NCBI RefSeq assembly: GCF_033115175.1 | Contig: NC_084832.1 | Location: 9,661,342-9,725,341 of the forward strand | Origin: Lepus europaeus | Lineage: Eukaryota; Chordata; Mammalia; Lagomorpha; Leporidae | DNA: 64,000 nt | Reading direction: 5' to 3' | In this document: piece by piece, positions 11,791 through 23,039 of the stretch | Layout of the letters: each line of letters opens with the position of its first letter | Numbering within the stretch: position 1 is the first letter of the stretch | Notes under the pieces: model-generated | What the model was told of the DNA's origin: nothing | What the model saw: only the letters and a program-made list of their open reading frames with translations | The model's database searches: none | Program-made: the position numbers and the translations under genes

Positions 11791-12299
11791 TACCTGATAT
11801 CATACTTAGTGAAATAAGTCAGTCCCAAAGGGACAAATATCATATGTTCTCCCTGACCTGTGACAACTAACAGAGCACCTAAAAGGCAATCTGTAGAAGT
11901 GAAATTGACACTTTGAGAAGCAATGGCTTGAACAGTCCTTGTCTTGACTGTTAAGAAACAGTTTTTTTAATACTATTTGTTGAACTCTTTATTTAATATA
12001 GAGTTAAACATATGTGTATTATGTCAATTGAAAAGAAATATCAGCAAAAATAAGAGTGGGAATAAGTGAGGGAGGAGGAAGAGGGGTGGGAAGATGGGCA
12101 CAGTGGGAAGAATCACCGTGTTCCTAAAGTTGTTATTTTAAAGTATATGATGTTTGTAACTGTAAAGCTGTGTAGTTCTGCATACATTACCACAGACTTT
12201 CTATTAAGGGTACAGTTTTAAAACTCACCATAGGACCCCAAATCCCCGTAAGAAGGATGGTAAAAATACTCTCTTAAGTGCTAAAGTGATCATATGGAT

Positions 12300-13615
12300 A
12301 GCATTAAGTGTCTGATAATAATAGATAGATAGAATTAAAAAGGAGTGAATGCTGCAACATGGGAAGCAGTCCACACAGCAGACTCAGAATGACAGTTGCT
12401 TTAAAAAGCACTCTGACCTCAGAATCAGCCCTTAAGTCATTCTGGTCTGGCTGAAAAGCCCATGAGAGCATTTCAGGCAGTAAAGCCAAGACATTGTAGC
12501 AAAAAATGTCCTACATGAAGGACTTCGGTGGGTGAGACCTCAGGGGAAAAAAGCGGTCATCAAAGAAGGAGGTATTTTTCTCTGAAGGGAGGAGAGAACT
12601 TCAATTTTTCTTATGGCTTTGTCTAACTACTGATGGAGTCTGTGGATTCAAAAGGCTTCCATAGCCTAGGCATGTAGGGGGCTCCAAATGAAAAGGAAAC
12701 AAGACCACTAAGCCTTCGCTTCGTTTGCCACACTTCCACATTCCAGTGACTCAGCATTTCTAACAATCCAAGATGGCCCCTGGGGGAGGTACCTAGCCTG
12801 ACAGGAGACTTCCGTACTCATGAACAGTATGTGTCCTCGGCTATGATAGGCCCTTGAGGGCGTGTCCGGCTCGTGTCCTGCCTGACCCTTCAGCTGCTTG
12901 GCTCGGTTCCCTTGTGCCTTGGACAGCCCCCTTTTTGTATCTATAGAAGCTTTTCCCCCCTTGAGAACCCAGCTGCGCCCTGGGCATTGACTGATCTCCC
13001 GGCTCCGGTGTGATTCCTTTGCCGCCGACACTCATCATCCCGCTCAGCCCCTGAGCTCCCCAGGCTGGCCCTGAGGAGCTCCATTGGACCATGACAAGCA
13101 GCATAGGCAGCTCAAGTCAAGAACCTCAGATGATCACAGAAGTTAAATTATCAACAAGAGTCACTGTGCACTAACTTCCCATTTAGGACCTCTGCCCACA
13201 AAGAGTTGTATTATACTTAGGTCTAAGTGTTTGCAAAAGATGTATCATTCTTGGGTGTTTCTTTAAAGTTAGTTAAGTTTCTAAAAAAAAAAAAAGTGAA
13301 ATTAACTTCCAGATGCAATAACTTTGAATAGCCCTTGTCTCAACGGTTGAGGAGCAGTTTTGTTTCTTTCTTTTGGGTTTTTTGTGTGTGTGCAAATTGT
13401 TGAACACTTTACTTAGTATAGAGTTGGTCTTCTGCGTATAAAGCTAGTCAAAAATGGATCTTAGTGGAGAATGGGACTGGGAATGGGAGAGGAAGGAGGA
13501 GGGGTGGAAGAATAGGTATGAGGGTAGGTAAGGTGGAAAGAATCACTATATTCCTAAAGTTGTACTTATGAAATGCATGAAGTTTGCATTCCTTAAATAA
13601 AAGTTTTATTTGGAG
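12300..13615 (+). mobile_element. L1 3' UTR fragment split by a solo LTR
   Basis: Opens with 'tctgataata..aacatgggaag..cacagcagactca', matching the start of the L1 3' UTR near 29.64 kb. It continues through 'ctcagaatcagcccttaag' and 'aaaggcttccatagcct', is interrupted at 12673-13103, and resumes to a 3' end with 'cctaaagttgtacttatgaaatgcatg' and 'ccttaaataaaagtt'. The 3'-most words match the older L1 3' end near 12.1 kb. It is a 5'-truncated copy with no coding part. Confidence 0.75.
12673..13103 (+). mobile_element. Solo LTR of an endogenous retrovirus, 6-bp target duplication
   Basis: A 431-bp GC-richer block begins TGTAGGGGGC and ends AAGCAGCA. It is flanked on both sides by TAGGCA (12667-12672 and 13104-13109) and precisely interrupts L1 3' UTR sequence. 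TG..CA termini plus a target duplication define an LTR, and six bases is common in class II elements. A TATA-like TGTATCTATAGAAG lies near 12.93 kb. No clear AATAAA is visible, so the orientation is a guess. No internal retroviral sequence adjoins. Confidence 0.7.
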
Positions 13616-14497
13616 GAAAAAAATAAAATTTAATGTAAAAAAAATAAAGAAGACCAAAGATGTTTCAGAATTCCCCACCTAATCAACTGTGCAGGTTATA
13701 TTTATAACCAGAGAAAAAGAAGTGACATGAAGAAGCAACCTGATTGGCTACACACAGTTGGTGTTTACTTAACTTGGTCATGTTTTGGCAGCTTTCAGCC
13801 CCCAGTTGGCTAAAAGCTCAGCCATTGTGTCTTGCTGAGACTCAGCTCAGTTGCTTGGCTGTAAGTGTACACTCTTCAGTCAGGTTACAATTTGTCTATA
13901 CATCAAGCGAAATGACACCTTACTTGGTACGGAGTCTGCTTTGAACCAAACTTAGCTAAGTGTGGAGACTGTTTTAGACCAGATTTATTTCATTCAACAC
14001 ATACAAAACTATAAACCGAAGAATGCTGAGCTGACTATTCTAAAGTACTAGTTACTTCTGAAATATATCCTGTGTGAGGCTGTTGAAGAATGTGTAAAGT
14101 TCCCATTTTTCCATTTGTGTAGAATGAAGATACTTAACTCCTAAAGAAACTCATCTAGAAGCACTCCAAACCCCCATTCCCTAAATAGGATACTCCCTTG
14201 TTCTCACTTCTTGACAGATGAGACTTCTACAAATATGCCATGATTTAATTTTCAGCTACCAAGAATACCAGTAGGAACCAAATAAAAACAATTTTTACTC
14301 TGGGAAGAGATAAAAAATTGATAGTGCCCATAAAGAGATTTTCATCTTCACGAAATATTTGTCTTGCTTGGAATAACACAGATTGTTGTGGTTTGCCCTC
14401 AGTGCTTAAGTCCCACTTAGGTTAATGCATTATGTTAGAACTAGATTAGTGTAGAACAATCTTTGCTAATAAATTACAGTGTTGAGAAAAACACATA
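13616..14497. other. Intergenic stretch, no gene seen
   Basis: No exon-like sequence. The part near 13.74-13.96 kb (GATTGGCTACACACAG, repeated CTCAGCTCAG-like words) has the look of an old LTR, but I cannot place it in a family. Confidence 0.4.
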
Positions 14498-14830
14498 GGG
14501 GCTGATGTTGTTTTGCAGCAGGTTAAATGGCTGCTTGTGACGCATTCTGTATCAGAGTGCTAGTTCCAGTCCTGGCTACTCTGATTCAAATCCAGCTTCC
14601 TGGTCATGTGCCTGGGAGACCACAGAAGACGACTCAATACTTGAGCCCTTGCCACCCACGTGGGAGACCAGAATAGAGTTCATGGCTCCTGGCTTCAGCT
14701 TGGCCCAATCCTGGCTGTAGTGAGTATGTGGGGAATGAATCAGTAGGTGGAAAATCTTTGTTTCTCTGCCTCTCCATCTCTCTGTCACTCTGGCTTTCTA
14801 ATAAATATAAACAAGCGAATCTTTTAAAAA
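14498..14830 (+). repeat. Leporid C-type SINE (diverged)
   Basis: GGGGCTGATGTTGTTTTGCAGCAGG head, 'cccacgtgggagacc' and 'gaatcagtaggtgga' body words, and an AATAAATATAAAC tail. Strongly diverged, so old. Confidence 0.8.
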
Positions 14831-14849
14831 GATATATGTGTATGTATGT

Positions 14850-15206
14850 ATATATGTGTATATTTGAAGGGAAGATTGGGGGGGTGAGGAGAAGAAACAG
14901 AGAAAAAGAGAGAGACAGAAACAGAGAGACAGGGAAACAGGAAGAGACACACAGAGAGAAAGACCTACTATCCACTGGTTCACTCTCTAAATGGCCACAG
15001 CAGCCAGGTCTGGGCCAGGCTGAAGTCAGGAGCCAGGATCTTCAACTGGGTCTCCCATGTGGGCGCAGGGGCCTAAGCACTTGAGCTATCTTCTGCTGCT
15101 TTCCCAGGCTTTTAGCACAGAGCTGGATTAGAAGTGGAGCATTCAGGACAAAAACCAGTGCCCATCTGGAATGCCAGCATTTACCCACTATGCCACAATA
15201 TGGCCC
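14850..15206 (-). repeat. Leporid C-type SINE (minus strand)
   Basis: The plus strand shows a purine-rich AGAGAGA stretch, 'ccactggttcactc', 'ccaggagcc'-type words and CCACAATATGGCCCC at the right end. This is the reverse complement of the SINE head. It is sandwiched between two plus-strand copies. Confidence 0.85.
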
Positions 15207-15236
15207 CAAATAAATCTTTGTAAAAAAAAATGAAAT

Positions 15237-15572
15237 ATGAGAGTGTTGTGGCACAGTGAGTTAAAGTGAAACTTGGGATGCCTGCAAGCCATATTAGAGT
15301 ACCAATAAGTTCTAGCACCTCTGTTTCCCACCCAGCTTCCTGTTAATACATCCTAGGAGGCAGCATATGCTACAAGTTCTTGGGCCCTTACCACCAATGT
15401 TGCAGACCCAGATGGTGTTCTAGGCTCTGGCTTCATCTTGGCCCAGCCTTGGCTCTTAAGGGCATTTGGGATGTAAAACAGAAAATGGAAGATCTATCAA
15501 TCGATTGATCTATCTATATGTCTCTTCTACTTTGCCTTTCATGTAGGTAAAAATAAATAAACATTTTTTAAA
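15237..15572 (+). repeat. Leporid C-type SINE (diverged)
   Basis: GAGAGTGTTGTGGCACAGTG head, 'cttgggccctta..' body and AAATAAATAAAC tail. The CT stretch has decayed to TATCTATCTATATGTCTC. Confidence 0.75.
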
Positions 15573-15705
15573 ATAGAAAAAAAATGGAGAAAAAATAAGT
15601 AAAACTGTTAAGGAGGATCTGTTTGTCCCTAGATGATATACAGACAAGAAAATAAAGACTCTATCAGTCTTTTTAGAAAGTTGTTTAACTATAAAATACA
15701 ATCTA

Positions 15706-16029
15706 GGCCGGCGCTGCGGCTCACTAGGCTAATCCTCTGCCTTGCAGTGCCGCCACATCGGGTTCTAGTCCCAGTCGGGGCACCGGATTCTGTCCCAGTT
15801 GCCCCTCTTCCAGCCCAGCTCTCTGCTGTGGCCCGGGAGTGCAGTGGAAGATGGCCCAAACGCTTGGGCCCTGCACCCGCATAGGAGACCAGGAGAGGCA
15901 CCTGGCTCCAGGCTTCGGATCGGCACGGTGCGCCGGCCGCAGTGGCCATTGGAGGGTGAACCACCGGTAAAGGAAGACCTTTCAGTCTGTCTCTCTCACT
16001 GTCCACTCTGCCTGTCAAAAAAAATAAAT
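15706..16029 (+). repeat. Leporid C-type SINE (young subfamily)
   Basis: GGCCGGCGCTGCGGCTCACT head and a complete body. The exact target duplication AAATACAATCTA lies at 15694-15705 and 16030-16041. Confidence 0.93.
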
Positions 16030-16041
16030 AAATACAATCTA

Positions 16042-16779
16042 TTGCCTCTTTCATCTTCAGACTCAGAAGATAAACAGAAACGGGAACTTGTAGCAAATTT
16101 TGTTTAATTCCTCATATAAATCAAGTGACTCAAAATATCCAAAATCTATAAAATACTCTTATTTGAGGGTAAATGTCATATATGTAAATTAATATGAAGT
16201 TCATATATAATTGATAATTGTATAACATTTAGAAAAATATAAAATGTCTACAGAGACATCTTGAGTAAACATGTCACAAAGGCCTGTATTTGTAACAATA
16301 AAAGATAAATAGATTTGGGAGCAGATAATAAAATCTTAGAGTTTGAAAGATTTTTAAAGGTCATTCTATCCCATTTTAATATGGTGTAGTATGATGTTGA
16401 GGATCTGGTCAGTTCCAGTTTGAATATAGGTGACTGTACAGTATTTTCTAGAACTTCACAGACTATGTTACTACCCAAAAATCTACAGTAGGATTGCTTA
16501 AAGACAAAGAACAAGAAAGTGAAGCCAAGATCAGAGAAGGGCTTTGAAAACACCTCTTTCCCCCTTTTCCAACAAAGCTGTCGTCTCCTTCTTCTTCTGT
16601 CCCTTCTTTGCCTTCCAACTGCTTGAAAGAAAATTTGGATACTCATGGAGTGTGCCTCAGTGAACTAGGAACCATGGATAGAGAAACTCAAATAGAATAA
16701 GAGCAGGTCAGGAACAGGTGTGGGGGTCCATGGGATAGCAGCACTTTGATGGAGGGCAGCAGGTGCCCCTGCATTGCTC
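16042..16779. other. Intergenic stretch, no gene seen
   Basis: AT-rich. The minus-strand 132-codon frame across 16248-16646 has no recognisable domain and biased composition. I see no supporting splice sites or family resemblance. Confidence 0.5.
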
Positions 16780-17400
16780 CGGTGGGAATCAGCTATAGGA
16801 TCAACAACCTTCTTTTTGTAACTGGTAAAAAATGCAGAACATCAAATTTACCAACCAACTTATTGGTCAGTGCACAGTTCAATAGTGTTAAGTATATTCA
16901 CATTGCTGTGCAACAGATTTCTAGGGCTTGTTCATCTTGTAAGACTGAAACTCTGTACCCACTGAATAGCAGTGACCCATTTCTGCCGCCAGCCCATGGC
17001 CATCACCTTTCTGCTTTCCATTTTTAAGGGTTTGACTACTTTAGACACTACCTACTGGCACATGTTTTGTATGCAATATTTGTCTTTTTTGTGATTGGCT
17101 TGTTTCATTCTGTAACATGTCTTCAGTACGCATGTTGACAGGATTTCCTTCTGGTTTAAGGCTGAGCATTTTTCTGTTTTGTGGAGTCACCACATTTTCT
17201 TCATGCATATGTCAGTCGATGGACATTTAAGTTGGTTCTAACCCCTGGCTATTGTGAACACAGCTGTAATGACTCTTTCTTCAACATTTTTTTTTTTCTG
17301 ATTCTTCTAGAAATACACCCAAAAGTAGAATTTCTTGATTATTTGATAATTCTTTCATCTTTTGAAGAATCCCAAGGTTTTCTTACTTAACCATATTGCT
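16780..17400 (-). mobile_element. Old L1 3' portion (minus strand)
   Basis: Contains 'gctgtgcaacagatttctag', 'cttgtaagactgaaactctgtaccc', 'tttgactactttagacac' and 'gtcgatggacatttaagttggttc'. These are the reverse complement of widespread mammalian L1 3'-terminal sequence. Heavily diverged. Confidence 0.75.
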
Positions 17401-17605
17401 TTCTATTGTTTTCAATGGCCTGTTCCAATTCTGGCCTCTCTGCAGTAGCTCTTCAAAGTGTTCAGAGATAGCTGGGGACAACCTCGGCTGGCTTCTGTGA
17501 TGAGCAAGGCAAGGCCAAGCCTCACTGTACTTCTTTCTGTACAGTCCTTCAAAGACAATAGCCAGTGTTGGGCATTGCCTAAATTCTCCATTACCATATA
17601 GCACC

Positions 17606-17930
17606 TGGCGGATGTTCGAGGGGCGTGTCTGCGTCTACTGCGGTTAAGCTACAGAAGATCAGACCACCGGCAGGGATAGGTCCGTTTTAGTTCCAGACAC
17701 GTGGACAGTGTGTGATCCCTATACTTTGCTCGAGATGCCCCTGTGCGTGGTCCACCCATGCCTGCATGACCTTTCCGCTGATTGGCTCCCCTACTGCGCA
17801 TGTCTTTTGCAAGCTTTATAAGCCTGTACACTTCCTCAATAAAGTAGTTCCTGCTTCGACAGAACTCACGGGTGCTTGTGGTGTGTTCATCACCCGTCAA
17901 CCTTACCTCTCCCGTTCGCCATGTTGGGGA
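17606..17930 (+). mobile_element. LTR-like promoter/poly-A block (probable ERV LTR)
   Basis: GC-richer island in AT-rich DNA. It has CGCATGTCTTTTGCAAGC, a TATA-like GCTTTATAAGCC near 17.82 kb, and AATAAAG 25 bases later (about 17840). A pyrimidine-rich downstream part ends near CCCGTTCGCCA (17921). TGGCG at 17606 and CGCCA at 17917-17921 could be the termini, but no target duplication fits, so both edges are tentative. No internal viral genes are visible alongside. Confidence 0.5.
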
Positions 17931-19983
17931 GGGCCTGTGCTGTCCCCTGCTGGTCAGGGGCCAGCCTCAGGCAGGCTTAAGACCCCAATAAGCCAGTCCA
18001 GTTATCACCCACCTAGTACTTTTAGACAGGGAATGTTGATTCCTCCCAATAATTGTTTCCCATTTTTATTTCAAGATTTCATTCAAGAAAGCCTGTCAAT
18101 GACTCAGACAATTTACATTTCAAATAAGTGATTTTCTTTCTCTCTTCATTTGAACAAGGAACTTAGATATTTCATGGTAGGGGGTATTATTTTGGGGTAG
18201 TTGACATAAAACATCTGTGCATATTTTTATGTACCTATTAACTTATAAACATAATTCATAGAGTTATATAATGCCCACCAAAAACTCGAGATTAAATTAA
18301 ATTAAATTAATGAAATAAACACGTCAAGTAAAAAACAGCTCTGCTGCAAAAGTCTCAATAAAGATATTTCTAGGTAAAACTCTGAAAAAGAAAGTCCTAT
18401 AAGCCAAAAAAATACTTAACTGGATATTGAGAATATCAATGAATAATCAATAGCATTATCATTCTGAAGGAATAATATTTAAACATCCAGGGAATTCTTG
18501 GGAAGGGGCCAAAGAAAAGCAAATGCAAAGCAGAGAAATTAATCAATATCACTCAAAATAAAGTAATACTCTAGGACAGATACTCTGCTTTCTCCAGGAA
18601 GCTCTAGAATTGGGGTATCTGGAAGGCAAAACATTTCCCTGAATTTTCCATAGACTTGGAGTTGGGGGCAGTGGGGGGAGCAGGGTACAGATAGACAGTC
18701 TTCCCGATTACCTGTTTCACTTTTGTCCATATCAACAAACAAAATTTGGGGTGTCTGTAAGGTATCCTAACACTGCAAAGGAGCCATGTAGATTGAGACA
18801 CTGGAAATAAATTTTCTTCTTGCAATTAATAATTTGTCACTGCAGATCATATACCACTACTTTGTAAGCTGTTTAAAGTGTCAGCCTTTAGGAATCTGAT
18901 CAACTCCAGCTACGTGGCTCCAGCAGAGCAGAAGTTAAGATACGCATGGGGAGACCTTGCCCTGGTTCCTGCTTAGCTATGCAATCCTCTTAGCACTTCC
19001 TGAGCTATAGAAACCAAAAAGGAGCCAACTGTTCAGAATAAAGATGAATTCTGACAGCAAAAGCAAAAAGTTAATATCTCAAAAGTTATTCTGCCACACA
19101 TGCAACAAAAATTCAAAATGTTCTTGATAATTATCAAATGTTAACACAACTCTCAGGGACACAGATGGAATAAGTTACAGTTAAATATTTAAACATTTAT
19201 TAGGGCTACAACAACTTTCCAGACAGTCCAAAATTCCAGATTAATATTCCTCAAGATGTTGTGAAGATTTTTGGAATTTTTACCACATCCAAGAAGCTCT
19301 GCTCTAATAGGTTCACAGAAACAGAGAAGGGCATTCTGATGGATGACTTCCAGATCAATGAGAGCTGCTGTCTGTGGAAATGAGATATGCCATAGGAAAA
19401 TCAAGCCCATGTGTGAGTGAATTGTGGTACCTCATAACTCTTTATGGGAATTGACACCCATTGATTTTTGAAATTATACATTTACCACAACTCAAGAATG
19501 TTTTTAAACAAGGCTTTCCCACATAACATCATCAGCTTCACTCACTCTATAATTAGGTTCAATTAACATGTCCCAAATACCAGAAAGGTTGACAATAGTG
19601 ACAATATTTTATACATTTAATATATGAAAATTAAAATATTTGCTCTTCATAACATTAAATTATGTTAACTTATTTCTCATACTTCTCTGATGTCTATTCT
19701 TGGGAACTTTGATAACTAACTTTTCTTTCAGTGGTTTGTTCATGTCAATATACTTTAAAAACAAGTTTACTGGAAGAGCTCATAGTATGAAGAGAGAATC
19801 AACTCAAAATGAGAGTGAGAAGCTTCTGTGCCCATCTCCTATTTCCCATCAATTGCTAGGTTGAAATTAAGCTTCCTGGAAGAGTTCACTTTTGAGGTTA
19901 AAGGGAGAGTAGTTTGATGAGAGGAAATGGAGTATGCCTCATGCTGTGTGATAGCAAACTCCACTTCCATCAAATAACGGCCC
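17931..19983. other. Intergenic stretch, no gene seen
   Basis: About 2 kb of AT-rich sequence without exons, complete SINEs or recognisable L1. A short AAATT tandem lies near 18.29-18.31 kb. Several 60-75 codon frames have no family resemblance. Confidence 0.55.
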
Positions 19984-20259
19984 ACATTGTGGTACAGGGG
20001 GCTGAGCTGCCTCCTGCAAAACCAGCATCCCATTTGGGTGTTGGTTCAAATACTGGATGCTCTACTTCCGATCCAGCTCCCTGTTAATGCACCTGGGAAA
20101 GCAGCAGAAGATACCCCAAGTCCTTGGACCCCCTGCACCCATGTAGGAGTTCTAGGCTCCTGGCTTCATCCTGGCCCAGAGCTGGCCATTGCATACCCTT
20201 TGGGGAGTGAACCAGTGGATAGAAGATCTCTCTCTCTCTCTCTATCTGTATGGGTATGT

Positions 20260-20292
<33 letters not shown>

Positions 20293-20343
20293 TCTCCCTT
20301 TCTTGTAACGCTGACTCTGAAATAAATAAATCTTAAAAAAAAA
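19984..20343 (+). repeat. Leporid C-type SINE with TG microsatellite
   Basis: Head words 'cattgtggtacaggggg', body 'gctccctgttaatgcacctgggaaagcagcagaaga', then a CT run followed by an expanded (TG)n at about 20255-20294 and an AATAAATAAATC tail. The dinucleotide run grew within the SINE pyrimidine-rich segment. Confidence 0.85.
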
Positions 20344-20351
20344 TTAATGTG

Positions 20352-20594
20352 CTGGGCTGGCACTGTAGCATGGCAAGTGAGGCTGCTATCTGCAGCGCCA
20401 GCATTCCATGTGGGTGCTTGTTCAAGTCCCGGCTGTTCCACTTCCAGTCAGGCTCTTTGCTGTGGTCTGGGAAGGCAGTGGAGGATGGCACAAATCATTG
20501 GGCCCCTGCACCTGCATGGGAAACCTGGAGGAGGTTCCTGGCTCCTGGCGGTTGTCCCAGCTCCAGCCATTGAGGCTATTTGGGGAGTACATTG

Positions 20595-20674
<80 letters not shown>

Positions 20675-20724
20675 TACTCACTCTCTCTGTAACTCTGCCT
20701 TTCAAATAAGTAAAGAAATCTTGA
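20352..20724 (+). repeat. Leporid C-type SINE with long (CT)n
   Basis: GGGCTGGCACTGTAGCATGG head and full body. An almost pure (CT)n run of about 75 bases at 20601-20674 replaces the usual short CT stretch. Ends in a CAAATAAGTAAAG tail. Confidence 0.88.
20601..20674. repeat. (CT)n microsatellite
   Basis: Near-perfect CT dinucleotide tract with one TTT interruption, nested in the SINE. Likely length-polymorphic. Confidence 0.95.
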
Positions 20725-20727
20725 ATT

Positions 20728-20985
20728 ACAATATGGCCCAAGTCCTTGGGCCCCTGAACCTATGTGGGAGACCTGGAAGAAGCTCCTGGCTCCTGTCTTC
20801 AGACTGGCACAGCTCCAGCTGTTGTAGACATTTGGCAAGTGAACCAGTGGATGGAGACCTCTCTCTCTCTCTCTCCCTCTCTCTCTCTTCTCCCTCTCCC
20901 TCTCCCTCTCCCTCTCCCTCTCCCTCTCCCTCTCCTTCTCTGTGTAACTCTGACTTTCAAATAAGTAAATAAATCTTTTAAAAAA
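20728..20985 (+). repeat. 5'-truncated leporid C-type SINE
   Basis: Starts in mid-body at 'aatatggcccaagtccttggg', lacks the head, and ends with AAATAAGTAAATAAATC. Its pyrimidine part carries a hexamer array (TCCCTC)n. Confidence 0.85.
20890..20936. repeat. (CCCTCT)n hexanucleotide array
   Basis: Seven or so consecutive TCCCTC units inside the truncated SINE. It is a G-rich, potentially structure-forming strand on the complement. Confidence 0.9.
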
Positions 20986-21879
20986 ATCTTGAAAAAAATT
21001 AAGGTGGATGGGTAAGGTAAATTCTAAATACAATGACACCCACACTACTTAGGGACCAGATGAGCCTGGAACATAATACAATGGGCAGAGTAACAGAAAT
21101 AAAGCAGACAGCAATAAACTACACATTCAAACTACATTCTGAAGTTTGAGGTGATAGTACCAAGCACAACAGACGATCATATCTTCAGAAGACATCTTGC
21201 ACATAAACTTCAAATTCCAAATTGATAAGTTCCCGAACAGAATTTAATTCACATAAATGTATTAATAATTAAAGAAGAGATAAAAGAAAGTAAAACCAAA
21301 ACAGGAATATTTGATTATTCATCAAATAAAAGTACCAAAGTTAAGGCAGAATAAGCATTTTTGACCAGAGTTCCAGGAGACTAAAGATGTATAACCCTTT
21401 TAAGGAGACCTGCTTGGAGATAAAAGAAGCCGGATTAGACAGGAAATGCAGACACCCAAGGAGATACAAGAAAAGAGGGAGGCCATTCCCTCCACACACT
21501 CACATAAGGTTTAGTCTTCGAATTCTGGAAGACAGAGAGGCTCTGCTGCATAGCTGAGGAGTGGAAGACGATGTTTGGGACTGGTACATAACGAAAAATC
21601 AGAGAGAGCTCCAGGAAACAGAACACAAGTGAAACCCAGTGAGGGGAGTGGGGTGGGGTGGAGGGCGCGCAGGGAAATCTAAGCCATAATTCCAGTACTG
21701 GAGACTGTATATATATTTTTTCTTTTATCACAATATTCCTTCTAATATGAATCAAAACTCATACTGAACAATGAGCTCTGGGTGAAAAGAGCATTTTTTT
21801 TTTTGCACTATCTGAAAAAGGAGAGTCTATATTTTAAAAGAAGTATACTTACTGTATTCAACAAGACCACAGACAAAAC
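20986..21879. other. Intergenic stretch, no gene seen
   Basis: No exon-like sequence. A GGGGAGTGGGGTGGGGTGG run lies near 21.64-21.66 kb. It may be part of the old HAL1/L1 block to its right. Confidence 0.4.
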
Positions 21880-22720
21880 ATATTTTCATCAGAAAACTGG
21901 AGAATCTAAAACTAAAGAAAATTTTAAAAGCAAAAGCTACAATATTGAAATAGAGTTGAATGAAAAGAGAATTGGTGAACTGGTAGATAGACCAGAAGAA
22001 CAGATTCAGAATAAAGGATGTAAAAAAATACCATGGACAAAATATGAGAAAGTACACTACTCAAAAGGCACAGAGAGTGTGGAAGTCAGTCTGTGTCTGA
22101 GGCAGAAAGGGTCAGCGGCAACATCAACAGAGGCAAGGCTGACAGCTTGACAAAACCGAGAAAAGATTCTGAACAAAACATTTAAAATCACTATGAAGTC
22201 AAGCAAGATAAACAAAACTGCAAGTGTATGTTATGTAAACATATTATGTAAAATACTGAAAACCAAATACACAGAGCAAAGAAATAAATAAATCAGCCAG
22301 AGGGGAGAAGAGATGAACTTTCAAAGAGCTGCAATGAGCCTTCAGCTAATTCCTGAATTCAGAAGAAAATGTGATTGTAATTCCAAACTGCTAAAAGTAA
22401 ATCACCGTCAAAATAGAATTTTACAGCATTCTCTTCAAAAAAAAATCCAAAAGGGATGCTGAACGATACTAACACTAATGCTAATTTGGATAAATGTAAT
22501 GAATACTGACTGGCAGATGAAAATTATATTTCATTTATATAAAAGACATAAAATCCGCAATAACAGTGGCAGAGGTCAGGATGGGGGTTGCTTGTACTAT
22601 CTGAGATTTAGACAAAAGTATCAACAATGTTATTTGATAGCAGTTTGTTAGGGATGCATGTTGTAACTTCTAAACAATTAAAATAATACCAACACTAGTA
22701 ACAGTTTTAAAACTCCCAAG
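21880..22720 (+). mobile_element. HAL1/L1 ORF1-like remnant
   Basis: Words such as 'ttggtgaactggtagatagaccagaagaa', 'aaagagctgcaatga..' and 'gtaattccaaactgctaaaagtaaa' echo the HAL1/old-L1 ORF1 C-terminal part. The later 'cagaggtcagga..ggttgcttgtact' stretch resembles its 3' UTR. Open frames are broken. Confidence 0.5.
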
Positions 22721-22934
22721 CAACACTCCAGGAAAACATAATCATAGAAAATTATAAATCCAAAACAAGGCAAAAAAGAAAAAGGAAACATCAAAAATGT
22801 ATTCAAATAGAAAGCATTTGGTAAATTAAAGGTTTAAATTCAAATATATACTAAATCACATTAGATGTAAGTAATACAAATTTTCAGAACAAATAAACTC
22901 TAACGGTATAAAAAAGACATATTTAAATTAATTT

Positions 22935-23012
22935 CATTGAATGAGAAGAATCACTATGTTCCTAAATTTGTATATCTGAAATGCATCAAGTTTGTATACC
23001 TTAAATAAAAGG
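22935..23012 (+). mobile_element. Short L1 3' end
   Basis: 'gaatcactatgttcctaaatttgtatatctgaaatgcatcaagtttgtataccttaaataaaagg' parallels the L1 3' terminus seen near 13.55 kb. Only the last 80 bases are present. Confidence 0.7.
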
Positions 23013-23039
23013 TTTCTAGGTTGAAAAAATAAAATTAAC

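Larger units (their letters stand above)
2412..12170 (+). mobile_element. Ancient near-full-length L1, interrupted by nested insertions
   Basis: Seen: an ATGGTGGAGTAAGGGGGGAGC 5' opening at 2412; 5' UTR to about 4.1 kb; ORF1-like sequence at 4.19-4.33 kb resuming at 7.39-8.5 kb; ORF2-like sequence 8584-11790; a 3' UTR ending near 12.17 kb. Five later insertions split it: SINEs at 2475-2822, 2825-3170, 7822-8173 and 10375-10726, and an L1-tailed composite at about 4328-7390. Removing these leaves roughly 5.4 kb, close to a full L1. Stops and frameshifts throughout ORF1 and ORF2 make it inactive. The order of insertions gives a relative age series. Confidence 0.8.
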
